Shown one piece after another: positions 1-12,376 of a stretch of 64,000 nucleotides of DNA. The DNA is taken from contig CALQKH020000008.1 in the NCBI GenBank assembly GCA_943331105.2, positions 62,001 to 126,000 of the forward strand. The letters run 5' to 3'. A program made the position numbers and the translations under genes. Source of the stretch: Akkermansia muciniphila. Its GTDB lineage: Bacteria > Pseudomonadota > Gammaproteobacteria > Burkholderiales > Burkholderiaceae_C. The notes beneath the pieces are model-generated. The model searched no databases and had not been told where the DNA came from. It saw nothing but the letters and a program-made list of their open reading frames with translations. The first letter of the stretch is position 1. Every line of letters starts with the position of its first letter.

Positions 1-4291
<4,291 letters not shown>

Positions 4292-4324
4292 GGACGTTCC
4301 TAAGGGTTTTTACGCAGAGCGCAG

Positions 4325-4353
4325 AGTGTAGTGCACAGCAGCATCCATGCCAA
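4325..4353 (-). promoter_or_regulatory. Probable sigma-70 promoter of gltB
   Basis: On the minus strand the sequence reads TTGGCA (4353-4348), a 17-base spacer, then TACACT (4330-4325), close to the -35 and -10 consensus. The start codon follows about 33 bases downstream of the -10. The -35 box sits only 5 bases from the end of the RAYT repeat at 4359, so the promoter lies just outside the element. Assigned by inspection. Confidence 0.5.
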
Positions 4354-4358
4354 TCTTT

Positions 4359-4383
4359 TTAATTGGGGTCAGATCCCAATTAA
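4359..4383. repeat. RAYT-associated palindromic repeat, copy 1
   Basis: This 25-bp imperfect palindrome has arms TTAATTGGG (4359-4367) and CCCAATTAA (4375-4383) around a GTCAGAT centre. It is the exact reverse complement of the copy at 5152-5176. Confidence 0.85.
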
Positions 4384-4404
4384 TTTGACTTTCGACATGA
4401 CCAC

Positions 4405-4425
4405 CAATTAATTGGGGACAGATTC
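4405..4425. repeat. RAYT-associated partial repeat at the transposase 3' end
   Basis: CCAATTAATTGG (4405-4416) is a perfect 12-base palindrome. It is followed by GGACAGATTC, which resembles the GGTCAGATCC centre of the full repeat. It overlaps the TGA stop of the transposase (4424-4426), so it looks like a degenerate or half copy at the gene's 3' end. Confidence 0.6.
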
Positions 4426-5119
4426 AATCCAAACGCTTTTTGAATGGCCGCCCCGCCTTGCCAGGCACCAAACGGCGCAATGTGGCCTGCTGCAAGCCCT
4501 CCACAAAATCGGCAGATCCCAAGGCCCAGCCCGACAAAGCGCTTTGGGTCAGCTGATCTTTTTCACGTTGCACCAAACCCGTTTGCACCAGTTCGGCATA
4601 AGCCGCCTCGCGTGCAAAAGGCGTGTTGCCCAAGCCCCAAAACAGGGCATGCGGCTTCAACCATGGGTCATTCACCTGCCCAATACAGTGCCTATGACTG
4701 GACCACTTGAAATCAACAGGCTGCGCCACCATCCCCGCCCGCACTGGGTTCAGGTCGATGTAAACCATACAAGCCAAGAGATAACGTTCCGTCTCAATCA
4801 AATTGCTGCGGTAGCGCCCCTCCCACAGCGTCCCGGTGCGCCGATGCCGCAAATTGAAGTAACGCACATAGGCACGGCCCACCGCCTGCATCATCTGCGG
4901 CAGGCCCTCATTGGTTTCGGGCGTGAGCAGCAGATGAAAGTGGTTGTCCATGATGACGTAAGCATGGATGGCCACTTTGAAATTTTGCGCATGCTCTTGC
5001 CAAAGCGCCAGCAACCGCTCGCGGTCGGCGTCATCGCGCACGATGGGCTGACGGTCATTGCCGCGCTGGATAACGTGGTGCGGGTAAGCGGCAACGGTGA
5101 GTCGGGGTTGACGGGCCAT
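4424..5119 (-). CDS. REP-associated tyrosine transposase (Y1/HUH family)
   Basis: This 231-residue protein belongs to the Transposase_17/Y1 (IS200-like) group, whose HUH single-strand nucleases mobilise or process REP-type hairpins. The HUH pair is H60-F-H62 (DNHFHLLL). The conserved block from about residue 84 to 130 has the RAYT pattern YVRYFN, RTGTLWEGRY and YIDLNPVRAGM, with Y84, Y87 and Y103 as candidate catalytic tyrosines. The N-terminal HHVIQRGNDRQ motif is also typical. The ATG at 5119 follows a GGAGCCGCC stretch. The gene appears intact. Flanking inverted palindromes support the RAYT class over an ordinary IS200 element. Confidence 0.9.
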   Translation of the reverse strand: MARQPRLTVAAYPHHVIQRGNDRQPIVRDDADRERLLALWQEHAQNFKVAIHAYVIMDNHFHLLLTPETNEGLPQMMQAVGRAYVRYFNLRHRRTGTLWEGRYRSNLIETERYLLACMVYIDLNPVRAGMVAQPVDFKWSSHRHCIGQVNDPWLKPHALFWGLGNTPFAREAAYAELVQTGLVQREKDQLTQSALSGWALGSADFVEGLQQATLRRLVPGKAGRPFKKRLD

Positions 5120-5151
5120 GGGCGGCTCCTAGCTGAACAGAGGGAACCAGT

Positions 5152-5176
5152 TTAATTGGGATCTGACCCCAATTAA
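5152..5176. repeat. RAYT-associated palindromic repeat, copy 2 (inverted)
   Basis: This is the exact reverse complement of the repeat at 4359-4383. It overlaps the end of the next gene: the TAA stop of the methyltransferase (5173-5175) is formed by the repeat's outer arm. Confidence 0.85.
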
Positions 5177-6033
5177 TTCAGCGGATAGCGTGTGTCCATC
5201 AGTTCAGCCACCCCAAACTCGGTCAGCAAAGCTTGCAGGCGTTCGCCAGCCGTGCGCTTTTTCTGGCCGGTGTATTTGGCCAGGATCAGCTCGTTTTTCA
5301 TGCTGTGTTCCCAGCCCACCAGTTCGGTCACGGTCACCTGGTAGCCCTGGGATTCCAAGTACAGACAGCGCAGCACGTTGGTGAGTTGGCTGCCCACTTC
5401 GCGGGTGTGCAGCGGGTGACGCCAGAGTTCGGCCAAGGGGGTGCGCTGCAGGTTGATCGCCTTGTTCTGGTTGAGCGCCCGGGCCAATTCGGCCTGGCAG
5501 CAGGGCACCAGCACCATGAACTTGGCATTCTTTTGCAAGCCAAAGGCGATGGCGTCGTCGGTGGCGGTGTCGCAGGCGTGCAGCGCAGTGACCACATCGA
5601 TTTGCGCGGGCAAGGCATCGCTTTGCGCAGATTCGGCCACGCTCAGATTAAGGAATTGCATGCGTTCAAAGCCCAGCCGCTGGGCCAAGGCTTGAGACGA
5701 TGCCACCAGTTCACTGCGGGTCTCGATACCGTAAATCGTGCCTTGACCCAGGGGCTTGAAAAACAGATCGTAAATGATGAAGCCCAAATACGACTTGCCA
5801 GCACCGTGGTCAGCCAGCGTCGCGCCTTCGGGCCTGACAGGCAATTCAAGCAGCAGCTTCTCGATGAACTGGAACAGGTGGTAGACCTGCTTGAGCTTGC
5901 GCCGTGAGTCCTGGTTGAGCTTGCCCTCGCGGGTCAGGATGTGCAGTTGTTTGAGCAACTCGACCGACTGTCCGGGGCGCACTTCGGGTGGTAACACGGA
6001 TTCGGCGTTGTCGAAGGCAGATCGCTTTTTCAT
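5173..6033 (-). CDS. Class I SAM-dependent methyltransferase (Methyltransf_32/TRM13-like)
   Basis: This 286-residue protein has a Rossmann methyltransferase core. The SAM-binding motif I is ADHGAGKSYLGF at about 90-101, followed by a conserved TALHACDTATDDAI at about 150 and VPCCQAEL at about 176. The HACDTA and PCCQ pattern matches the Methyltransf_32 group related to tRNA methyltransferase TRM13 and METTL25. The substrate is unknown. Its ATG overlaps the DUF1415 stop (ATGA, 6030-6033), so it is the last gene of the aroK-aroB-dgt chain. Its stop codon lies inside a RAYT repeat, so the native C-terminus may have been altered. Confidence 0.75.
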   Translation of the reverse strand: MKKRSAFDNAESVLPPEVRPGQSVELLKQLHILTREGKLNQDSRRKLKQVYHLFQFIEKLLLELPVRPEGATLADHGAGKSYLGFIIYDLFFKPLGQGTIYGIETRSELVASSQALAQRLGFERMQFLNLSVAESAQSDALPAQIDVVTALHACDTATDDAIAFGLQKNAKFMVLVPCCQAELARALNQNKAINLQRTPLAELWRHPLHTREVGSQLTNVLRCLYLESQGYQVTVTELVGWEHSMKNELILAKYTGQKKRTAGERLQALLTEFGVAELMDTRYPLN

Positions 6034-6584
6034 GGGCTAGGACCCACATCCAGCTTTTTCCAACCTGCAGCCCCCAGCTTTTCCAGCGTCTCGATGTTGG
6101 TCTCGTAAATCATCTCGGCTTCAGGAAAAGCCTCTACCGCCCGGTCGATGCTCTCCTCGCGCAGCAGGTGCAGCGTGGGATAAGGCGAGCGGTTGGTGAA
6201 ATTGCCGATGTCGTCCGGCTCGGTGTCAGCGAACTGGAACTGCGGGTGAAAACTCGCCACTTGGAACACGCCTTCCATGTCGAGCTCTTCCAGCACGGCA
6301 TCGGCCTCGTCCAGAAAGTCATTGAACTCCAGAAAATCTTGCAGCATCTGCGGCACGATCAAGAGCACGGTCTCGCGCTCTTCGGCGGGCATGGAGGCCA
6401 GCGCCTGCAGCTGCTCGATCAGCTCGTCGCGCAGACCCTCCAGGCCTTTGGCCTCGCTCAACACGCAATGGATCTGGCCTTTGACGTGCGGGGCTTTGGC
6501 AAAGGGGCAAAGGTTCAGGCCAATCACGGCGCGTTCGAGCCAGCGCACGGTGTCGGCAATTTCGGGGGTGCTCATATCGGTCAT
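6030..6584 (-). CDS. DUF1415 family protein
   Basis: This 184-residue conserved protein of unknown function matches the DUF1415 pattern: WLERAVIGLNLCPFA near the N-terminus, then a HPQFQFAD segment and NRSPYPTLHLLRE. It is soluble, with no signal peptide or membrane segment. The ATG at 6584 overlaps the MFS stop codon in an ATGA arrangement (6581-6584), which favours it over the internal ATG at 6575. A role in redox or metal chemistry is sometimes suspected from the conserved CPF and HPQF motifs, but nothing here proves it. Confidence 0.8.
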   Translation of the reverse strand: MTDMSTPEIADTVRWLERAVIGLNLCPFAKAPHVKGQIHCVLSEAKGLEGLRDELIEQLQALASMPAEERETVLLIVPQMLQDFLEFNDFLDEADAVLEELDMEGVFQVASFHPQFQFADTEPDDIGNFTNRSPYPTLHLLREESIDRAVEAFPEAEMIYETNIETLEKLGAAGWKKLDVGPSP

Positions 6585-7843
6585 GGTCGAGATTGTGCCT
6601 GCGAGAGCAAGCGCCCAGCCTGCCAAGCCAGCGCGGCCCCCATCGCACAACATCCCACCGTGACCAGGGGCGTGAGTTGCCAACCGCCGGCCCGCGAAGC
6701 CACAGCGGCCATCACTGGCGGCCCAACGAATTGACCGAGCGCAGACAACTGCTGCACCCAGCCCACCGTAGTGGCCACTTGGTGCTCGCCCGGGGCCAGG
6801 CGCACCGCCAAACTGAAGAGCGTGCCCGGCACCAGGCCGCCCATGCCCGAGAACAACAACACCCCGGTAAAACGCAACCAAGGCAGGTTTTCGGTGAAGG
6901 GTGCGAAGGCCACGGTGCTGCCCAGCGCCATGGCGCCAAAGCCCAGCCACAGGGTGGCGCGAGGTGCCCAGCCGCGCTGCAGCAATCGGCCAGACGCCAT
7001 GTTGCCCAAGATGTTTGCAGCTGCCGCCAGTGCAGTCAGCACGCCCAGCAGCGCACCGCTCAAGCCAGCCGCAGCATAAATAGACGGCAAGAAGCCCACC
7101 ACCGACAACCATTGCCCCGAATACATGCCAAAGGTGAGGGCGACCAACCAAGGGCCGGGGGAAATCAAGGTTTGGCGCAGACGCTGCCACGCACCATTGA
7201 GTCTTTGGCTTTGCACCAAGATTGGGTCTGCCAAGTGAAGGGCTGATAACGAATCAGGTGACTCAACAGCCCGCACCAATGGCGGATCGGCAGGCACGCA
7301 GCGAACCAGCCACGCCGCCATCGCCAGCGATACGGCAGAAAACAGACCCCACCAAGCCCCCCAGCCCCAAACCGGGATGAACAGCGGCCCGACCAGCAAA
7401 GCCAGCGCAGTGCCGGTGGGCATGTAAGTGCCCCACAAACCCAGCATGCCCGGCAGTTGCGCAGGCGGCACCAACCGTCGAATCAGGGCTGGTGCAGGCA
7501 AAGCCACCAGCAAAAAGCCCAGGCCTTCGATGGCCCGCAGCGCCAACAAAGTGGACACAGAAGTGGCCAATGCGCCCAAGCCACTGGCCAGCGCCAGCAG
7601 GCACAAGCCGCGCACCATGCTGCGTCTGAGCCCCATGCCGTCGGCCCACAGGCCCATGAACACGGCCAAACTCATGCCCGCCAATTGAACGATGGACAAC
7701 AGGAAACCCGACTGCACCAGTGTCAGGCCCAACTCGGCCTGCAGCACAGGCAAAGCGGGTGGCAACTTGCCCACTTGCAGAGCAGCCACGCCGCCAGCCA
7801 GCACCACAAGCCAAGCGGGCCGGCTGGCGGACTCACGGCTCAC
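6581..7843 (-). CDS. MFS transporter (CynX/NimT-like)
   Basis: This 420-residue major facilitator has about 12 hydrophobic segments. An MFS loop motif follows the second helix (GLWADGMGLRRSM at about 65-77). There is a longer hydrophilic central loop around residues 190-225. The start is GTG at 7843, overlapping the dgt stop codon as GTGA, so translation is probably coupled. The substrate cannot be deduced. Overall character is closest to cyanate/nitroimidazole-type MFS carriers, but that is only a family impression. Confidence 0.8.
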   Translation of the reverse strand: MSRESASRPAWLVVLAGGVAALQVGKLPPALPVLQAELGLTLVQSGFLLSIVQLAGMSLAVFMGLWADGMGLRRSMVRGLCLLALASGLGALATSVSTLLALRAIEGLGFLLVALPAPALIRRLVPPAQLPGMLGLWGTYMPTGTALALLVGPLFIPVWGWGAWWGLFSAVSLAMAAWLVRCVPADPPLVRAVESPDSLSALHLADPILVQSQRLNGAWQRLRQTLISPGPWLVALTFGMYSGQWLSVVGFLPSIYAAAGLSGALLGVLTALAAAANILGNMASGRLLQRGWAPRATLWLGFGAMALGSTVAFAPFTENLPWLRFTGVLLFSGMGGLVPGTLFSLAVRLAPGEHQVATTVGWVQQLSALGQFVGPPVMAAVASRAGGWQLTPLVTVGCCAMGAALAWQAGRLLSQAQSRP

Positions 7844-9027
7844 AGCAGCTTGCGCCCCGTCAGGCGTTCGTGTTCGCGCAGAGCAAAGCGGTCGGTCATG
7901 CCGGCAATGTAATCGGCCACGGTGCGATGGCCATCGGTGGCAGCGGCGAAATCCGGGGGCATTTCGGCAGGTTTGGCCACATAAGCCGTGAACAACTCTC
8001 TCACCACCTGCTGCGCTTGACCGGTGGTTTGCATGACCTGCGGATGGCGGTACAACTGCGCGTAAAGAAATTTCTTGAGCTCGCCACTGCGCGTCTTCAT
8101 CTCGGCACTGAATGCCACCAAAGGACCTGCCATTCGGGCTTCGGCCAGCGTACCCACACCCGCCTTGGCAACGGCCTGGCGAGTGGTCTCGATCACGTCA
8201 TACACCTGGTCGCTGAGCATGCGGCGGATGGATTCATACAACAAGCGGCGCGGCTTATCTGCCAAGCGCGGATGCTCAGCCATCGCTTGCTGGTGGTAGT
8301 GCGCAAACAGTTCGACTTGCAGCAGTTGCTCGATGCTGATCAGCCCCGAGCGCACACCGTCGTCGATGTCGTGCGCGTTGTAGGCAATCGCGTCGGCCAG
8401 GTTGCACAGCTGCGCCTCTAAGCTGGGTTGGGTGCGGTCGATAAAACGCCGCCCAACCCCTCCCGGCTCAGTCAGCTCCAGATGCTCAGCATTGGCACGC
8501 GAGCAATGTTTGAGCACGCCCTCGCGAGTTTCAAAACTCAAATTCAGGCCATCGAATGCTGGGTAGCGCTCTTCCAGTTTGTCTACCACGCGCAGGCTTT
8601 GCAGGTTGTGCTCAAAGCCGCCGTGTGCAGCCATGCATTCGTTCAGTGTGTCTTGCCCGGCATGACCGAAAGGCGTATGACCCAGATCGTGCGCCAGTGC
8701 CACGGCTTCGACCAAATCTTCGTTCAGGCCCAAGGTCCGGGCAATAGAACGGCCCAACTGAGCGACCTCCAATGAGTGGGTGAGCCGCGTGCGAAAAAGA
8801 TCGCCTTCATGGTTCAGAAAAACCTGCGTCTTGTAGACCAATCGCCGAAAGGCGGTGGAGTGCACGATGCGGTCGCGATCGCGTTGAAAAGTATTGCGTG
8901 TGGGTGCTGCGGGTTCGGCAATTCTGCGGCCCCGGCTATGGGCCGGATCGCAAGCCAAGGTCGACAAGGGGGACTGCCCCTCGCTTGTTAGCTCCCACAA
9001 AGCCAATGACCCGGTGTGCATCGGCAT
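7840..9027 (-). CDS. dgt: Deoxyguanosinetriphosphate triphosphohydrolase-like protein
   Basis: This 395-residue HD-domain phosphohydrolase hydrolyses dNTPs to deoxynucleoside and triphosphate. The metal-binding motifs are TRLTHSLEV (first H) and ALAHDLGHTPFGHAG (the HD pair), followed by GGFEHN. The N-terminal DRDRIVHSTAFRRL block is typical of the family. The ATG at 9027 overlaps the aroB TGA by one base, which supports this start. The aroB-dgt order is common in Burkholderiales. Confidence 0.93.
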   Translation of the reverse strand: MPMHTGSLALWELTSEGQSPLSTLACDPAHSRGRRIAEPAAPTRNTFQRDRDRIVHSTAFRRLVYKTQVFLNHEGDLFRTRLTHSLEVAQLGRSIARTLGLNEDLVEAVALAHDLGHTPFGHAGQDTLNECMAAHGGFEHNLQSLRVVDKLEERYPAFDGLNLSFETREGVLKHCSRANAEHLELTEPGGVGRRFIDRTQPSLEAQLCNLADAIAYNAHDIDDGVRSGLISIEQLLQVELFAHYHQQAMAEHPRLADKPRRLLYESIRRMLSDQVYDVIETTRQAVAKAGVGTLAEARMAGPLVAFSAEMKTRSGELKKFLYAQLYRHPQVMQTTGQAQQVVRELFTAYVAKPAEMPPDFAAATDGHRTVADYIAGMTDRFALREHERLTGRKLL

Positions 9028-10154
9028 CAGGCGCAACAGGCGTTGATCACCTCGCGAACCATGGCGTCGGGCGCACCGCACACCTTGGCCTTTCCAGGCC
9101 CGTCGATGACCACAAACTGAATGTCGCCACCGATGGCTTTTTTGTCCAGGCGCATGTGCTCGATGTAATGGCCCGCGTTGTCGGCGGCGTCAATGACCGG
9201 ACCGCGCACCGGCAAGCCTGCGCGCTCAATCAAGGCCCGCAAACGCGCCACAAAGGCGGCATCAACGTGCCCCAACCGTTGCGAGAGCTCTGCCGCCATG
9301 ACCATGCCGCAGCCCACGGCTTCGCCATGCAGCCAGACGCCAAAGCCCAGACCGGCTTCAATGGCGTGGCCGAAGGTGTGACCAAAATTCAGGATGGCAC
9401 GCAGGCCGGCTTCGCGCTCGTCTTGGCCCACGACCCAGGCTTTGATTTCACAGCTGCGTTTGACGGCATGGGCCAGTGCAGCTGGATCTTGCGCCATCAA
9501 AGCGTCGATGTTCGCCTCGATCCAATCCAAAAACGCCATGTCAGCGATCGGGCCGTATTTGATGACTTCGGCCAGGCCCGCGCTCAGCTCGCGCGGGGGC
9601 AACGTGGCCAAGGTGCTCAAGTCACAGACCACGCGCACCGGCTGGTAAAACGCACCGATCATGTTTTTTCCCAATGGGTGGTTGATGGCGGTTTTGCCGC
9701 CCACTGACGAATCGACCTGCGACAAAAGTGTGGTCGGTACCTGCACAAAGGGCACGCCGCGCATGTAACTGGCTGCAGCAAATCCGGTCATGTCACCGAT
9801 CACGCCACCGCCTAAAGCAAACAACACCGTTTTTCGGTCGCAGCCTTGGCCCAGCAAACCGTCAAAAATCAGGTTCAGGGTTTGCCAGTCTTTGTGCGCT
9901 TCACCATCGGGCAGCACCACGGTGTGCACCTGCTTGTAATGCGGCGAAATGGCATGGCGCAAAGCGGCTTCGTACAAAGGGGCAATCGTGTCATTGGTCA
10001 CGATCATGGCCGTTGTGGCCTTGGGCAAACCCGCCCAAGTTTCGGGACGGCTCAGCAGACCTTGGCCAATCTGGATGTCGTAACTGCGGTCGGCCAGAGA
10101 GATGCCCACTGTTTGCAAGGGAGCGGTTTGGAGTGAAGAATTGGACTCAGACAT
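9027..10154 (-). CDS. aroB: 3-dehydroquinate synthase
   Basis: This 375-residue enzyme catalyses the second step of the shikimate pathway, converting DAHP to 3-dehydroquinate with catalytic NAD+ and a divalent metal. Diagnostic blocks are [11 protein letters not shown], the dinucleotide-binding [36 protein letters not shown], and the metal-ligand region [12 protein letters not shown]. The start is the ATG at 10154. It lies 38 bases downstream of aroK, the usual aroK-aroB pair. Confidence 0.97.
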   Translation of the reverse strand: MSESNSSLQTAPLQTVGISLADRSYDIQIGQGLLSRPETWAGLPKATTAMIVTNDTIAPLYEAALRHAISPHYKQVHTVVLPDGEAHKDWQTLNLIFDGLLGQGCDRKTVLFALGGGVIGDMTGFAAASYMRGVPFVQVPTTLLSQVDSSVGGKTAINHPLGKNMIGAFYQPVRVVCDLSTLATLPPRELSAGLAEVIKYGPIADMAFLDWIEANIDALMAQDPAALAHAVKRSCEIKAWVVGQDEREAGLRAILNFGHTFGHAIEAGLGFGVWLHGEAVGCGMVMAAELSQRLGHVDAAFVARLRALIERAGLPVRGPVIDAADNAGHYIEHMRLDKKAIGGDIQFVVIDGPGKAKVCGAPDAMVREVINACCA

Positions 10155-10192
10155 AGCCCCCAAGTGTAGGGGTTTTGGGTCGCAGCGCTGGC

Positions 10193-10780
10193 TCAACGAG
10201 GACCGGAGCTGGGTCTGAAGTTGGGGTCGGAGGTGGGAGCAGCTTCAGACACGGGCAGATTGGCAGGCAAATGGCCGGCCAACTCCAACTGCATCACGAT
10301 CATGTTGACCAAGGTGGCCACCGAGGGTCGCCCGGTCTCAATGACAAAATGCGCGACCTGGCGGTACAAGGGATCTCGGGTGGCGTACAAATCACGCAAG
10401 CGCTTCAAAGGGTCGTCGACCTGCAACAAAGGTCTGGCGTTGTCATGGCGCACACGGCGAAACACGTCCTCGGGGGTGGATCGAAGGTAAATCACCTGGC
10501 CTCGTTCGTGCAAATGCTGGCGGTTGACTTCGCGCAAAACTGCGCCCCCACCGGTAGCGATCACACCTTGATGGGTGCTGCTCAAGTCGTCCAACACCTG
10601 TTGCTCCACATCTCGAAAGCGGTCTTCACCCTCGCGTGCAAAAAATTCACGGATGGCACAGCCCAAGCGGTGTTCGATCACATGGTCTGAATCCACAAAA
10701 GGCAGCCCCAAACGGCGGGCCAATTGCCTGCCGATGGTGGTTTTTCCCGAGCCCGGAAGGCCCACAAAGATGATGCGCAC
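10193..10780 (-). CDS. aroK: Shikimate kinase
   Basis: This 195-residue kinase phosphorylates shikimate with ATP. The P-loop is GLPGSGKTT near the N-terminus, followed by the substrate-binding DSDHVIE, the GGGAV turn, and the lid/adenine region [16 protein letters not shown] chose the GTG at 10780 because it places the beta-strand RIIFVGL right at the N-terminus as in other shikimate kinases. The reading frame is open further upstream without a convincing ribosome site. The C-terminal 25 residues are Pro/Ser-rich and probably unstructured. It lies downstream of the pil genes, as in many proteobacteria. Confidence 0.93.
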   Translation of the reverse strand: MRIIFVGLPGSGKTTIGRQLARRLGLPFVDSDHVIEHRLGCAIREFFAREGEDRFRDVEQQVLDDLSSTHQGVIATGGGAVLREVNRQHLHERGQVIYLRSTPEDVFRRVRHDNARPLLQVDDPLKRLRDLYATRDPLYRQVAHFVIETGRPSVATLVNMIVMQLELAGHLPANLPVSEAAPTSDPNFRPSSGPR

Positions 10781-10912
10781 GTGAAATCTCTGGCCAAAAA
10801 CATAACCGGCCTGTTGGAGGCAGGCGTACAACAAGTCTAAGTAAGTGTATTCGACCCTTTGCCGAAAGTCTGAGCACGACCGACCAAAACACCACAGCCA
10901 GCCAATCGCCTT

Positions 10913-12376
10913 TCAAGGTGTGGCCACTGCCGGGGCGTCGGCCATGACGCGGGGTGTCAGGAAAATCAACAGTTCACTGTTGCGCTGGGTCCGGTCACGG
11001 TTTTTGAACAACCAACCCAGGCCAGGCACCGTGCCCAAACCGGGTACCCTGGCCTCGTTGTCGCGATCGGTCTCTTCGTAAATACCGCCCAACACCACCG
11101 TGCCTCCATCCTCCACCCTGACTTGTGTTTTCACGTGCTTGGTGTTGATGGCAAAGCCCGCCGGGGTAATCTGACCCACGCTGTCGCGGTTGACGTCCAC
11201 ATCCAGCACCACCGAGCCGTCCGGGGTGATTTGTGGCGTGACCTCCAGCTTCAGATTGGCTTTGCGGAATGTGATCGAGGTGGCACCACTGGCCGAGGCC
11301 GTCTGGTACGGCAACTCGGTGCCTTGCTCTATCAGGGCTTTGGTCTGGTCGGCCGTCACCACCCGGGGGCGTGACACCACTTTGCCCCGCCCATCCGCTT
11401 CCAAAGCCGAGATTTCAACATTGATGAAACGGTCTGCCGCCGCATTGAACAATGAGACTGCAAAAGTGGACGGTGTTTGGAGGGTCTGACCCGCATTGCC
11501 AGCAGGCAACCTGACCTGATTGCCTGTGACCACCCCCGGACCGACCACAGCATTGCTCGCGCCCAAAGCCAAGGTGCTGTTGCTGCCGCTGACCTGCAAA
11601 GGCATGGCCAAACCAGCCCCTAAGCGAACCCCCAAAGATTCGCCAAATTGCCGCTCGGCTTCCACGATGCGGGCCTCGATCATCACCTGCCGAATGGGCA
11701 CATCCAAACGCTGTATCAGGGCATCTACAGACACCAAGCGGGATGGCACATCGGACACAAACAACTGGTTGGTGCGCGGATCAAACAACACACTGCCGCG
11801 AGAACTCAACATGCGTCCACCCGTGCCGGTCAATCCACCAGGCGCTCCACCCTGCAGGCGCTGGGCCAAATCAGCTGCACGCGCATGCTTCAGTCGAACA
11901 GGCAGCATCTGCAAGGGACTGACTGCGTCCAAGGCTGCACGGGACTCCAATTGCTTTCTTTCTCGTGTCGCCCATTCATCTTGAGGCGCCACCCACAAAA
12001 CCCGACCATCCAGGCGGTAAGCCAGTCCTTTGGCCTGCAAAACGATGTTCAAGGCTTGAGGCCACGGCACATCGGACACGCGCACCGTGACCTGTCCGCC
12101 CACCCCGTCTGCAGCCACCAGGTTCAAGCCTGAAAAGTCAGCAAACACCTGCAACAAGGTCTTGAGAGGCACATCTTGAAAATTCAAACTGATAGGTTGA
12201 TCGGCCTTGGGTAAATGGGGACCTGGCTCCGATGCGGGTGCTACAAAGGACACACTGGCGACAGGAGGCGCAGCCGTTTGCGCCATCAAAAAACCACAGC
12301 CATTGATCCACAAGAGCCCATGCAGCCAGGACCCATAGACACCCCAACGGCCACACCGTGCATTTATGAATTTCAT
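10913..12376 (-). CDS. pilQ: Type IV pilus secretin PilQ, short form
   Basis: This outer-membrane secretin forms the channel for type IV pili and DNA uptake. At 487 residues it is clearly shorter than typical PilQ (about 700). After a signal-like N-terminus it goes almost directly into an N0/STN-like domain (ISLNFQDVPLKTLLQVFADFSGLN at about 62-85). An N1/KH-like domain follows (RLDVPIRQVMIEARIVEAE), then the secretin core with VEDGGTVVLGGIYEE and VPGLGTVPGLGWLFKN. The peptidoglycan-binding AMIN domains usually present at the N-terminus are not visible. The ATG overlaps the upstream stop as ATGA. The 132 bases before aroK hold no gene I can support. Confidence 0.92.
   Translation of the reverse strand: MKFINARCGRWGVYGSWLHGLLWINGCGFLMAQTAAPPVASVSFVAPASEPGPHLPKADQPISLNFQDVPLKTLLQVFADFSGLNLVAADGVGGQVTVRVSDVPWPQALNIVLQAKGLAYRLDGRVLWVAPQDEWATRERKQLESRAALDAVSPLQMLPVRLKHARAADLAQRLQGGAPGGLTGTGGRMLSSRGSVLFDPRTNQLFVSDVPSRLVSVDALIQRLDVPIRQVMIEARIVEAERQFGESLGVRLGAGLAMPLQVSGSNSTLALGASNAVVGPGVVTGNQVRLPAGNAGQTLQTPSTFAVSLFNAAADRFINVEISALEADGRGKVVSRPRVVTADQTKALIEQGTELPYQTASASGATSITFRKANLKLEVTPQITPDGSVVLDVDVNRDSVGQITPAGFAINTKHVKTQVRVEDGGTVVLGGIYEETDRDNEARVPGLGTVPGLGWLFKNRDRTQRNSELLIFLTPRVMADAPAVATP

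Larger units (their letters stand above)
4359..5176 (-). mobile_element. RAYT element: transposase gene bracketed by inverted 25-bp repeats
   Basis: A single-gene unit of 818 bp consists of a Y1/HUH REP-associated transposase (4424-5119) with a 25-bp sequence at 4359-4383. The exact reverse complement of that sequence lies at 5152-5176. Each 25-mer is itself an imperfect palindrome with perfect 9-base arms (TTAATTGGG and CCCAATTAA). A third, partial copy sits at 4405-4425 next to the transposase stop. Related repeats recur at 39.4, 40.3 and 41.1 kb. The unit lies between two co-oriented chromosomal genes. No target duplication was evident by eye. Confidence 0.75.
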
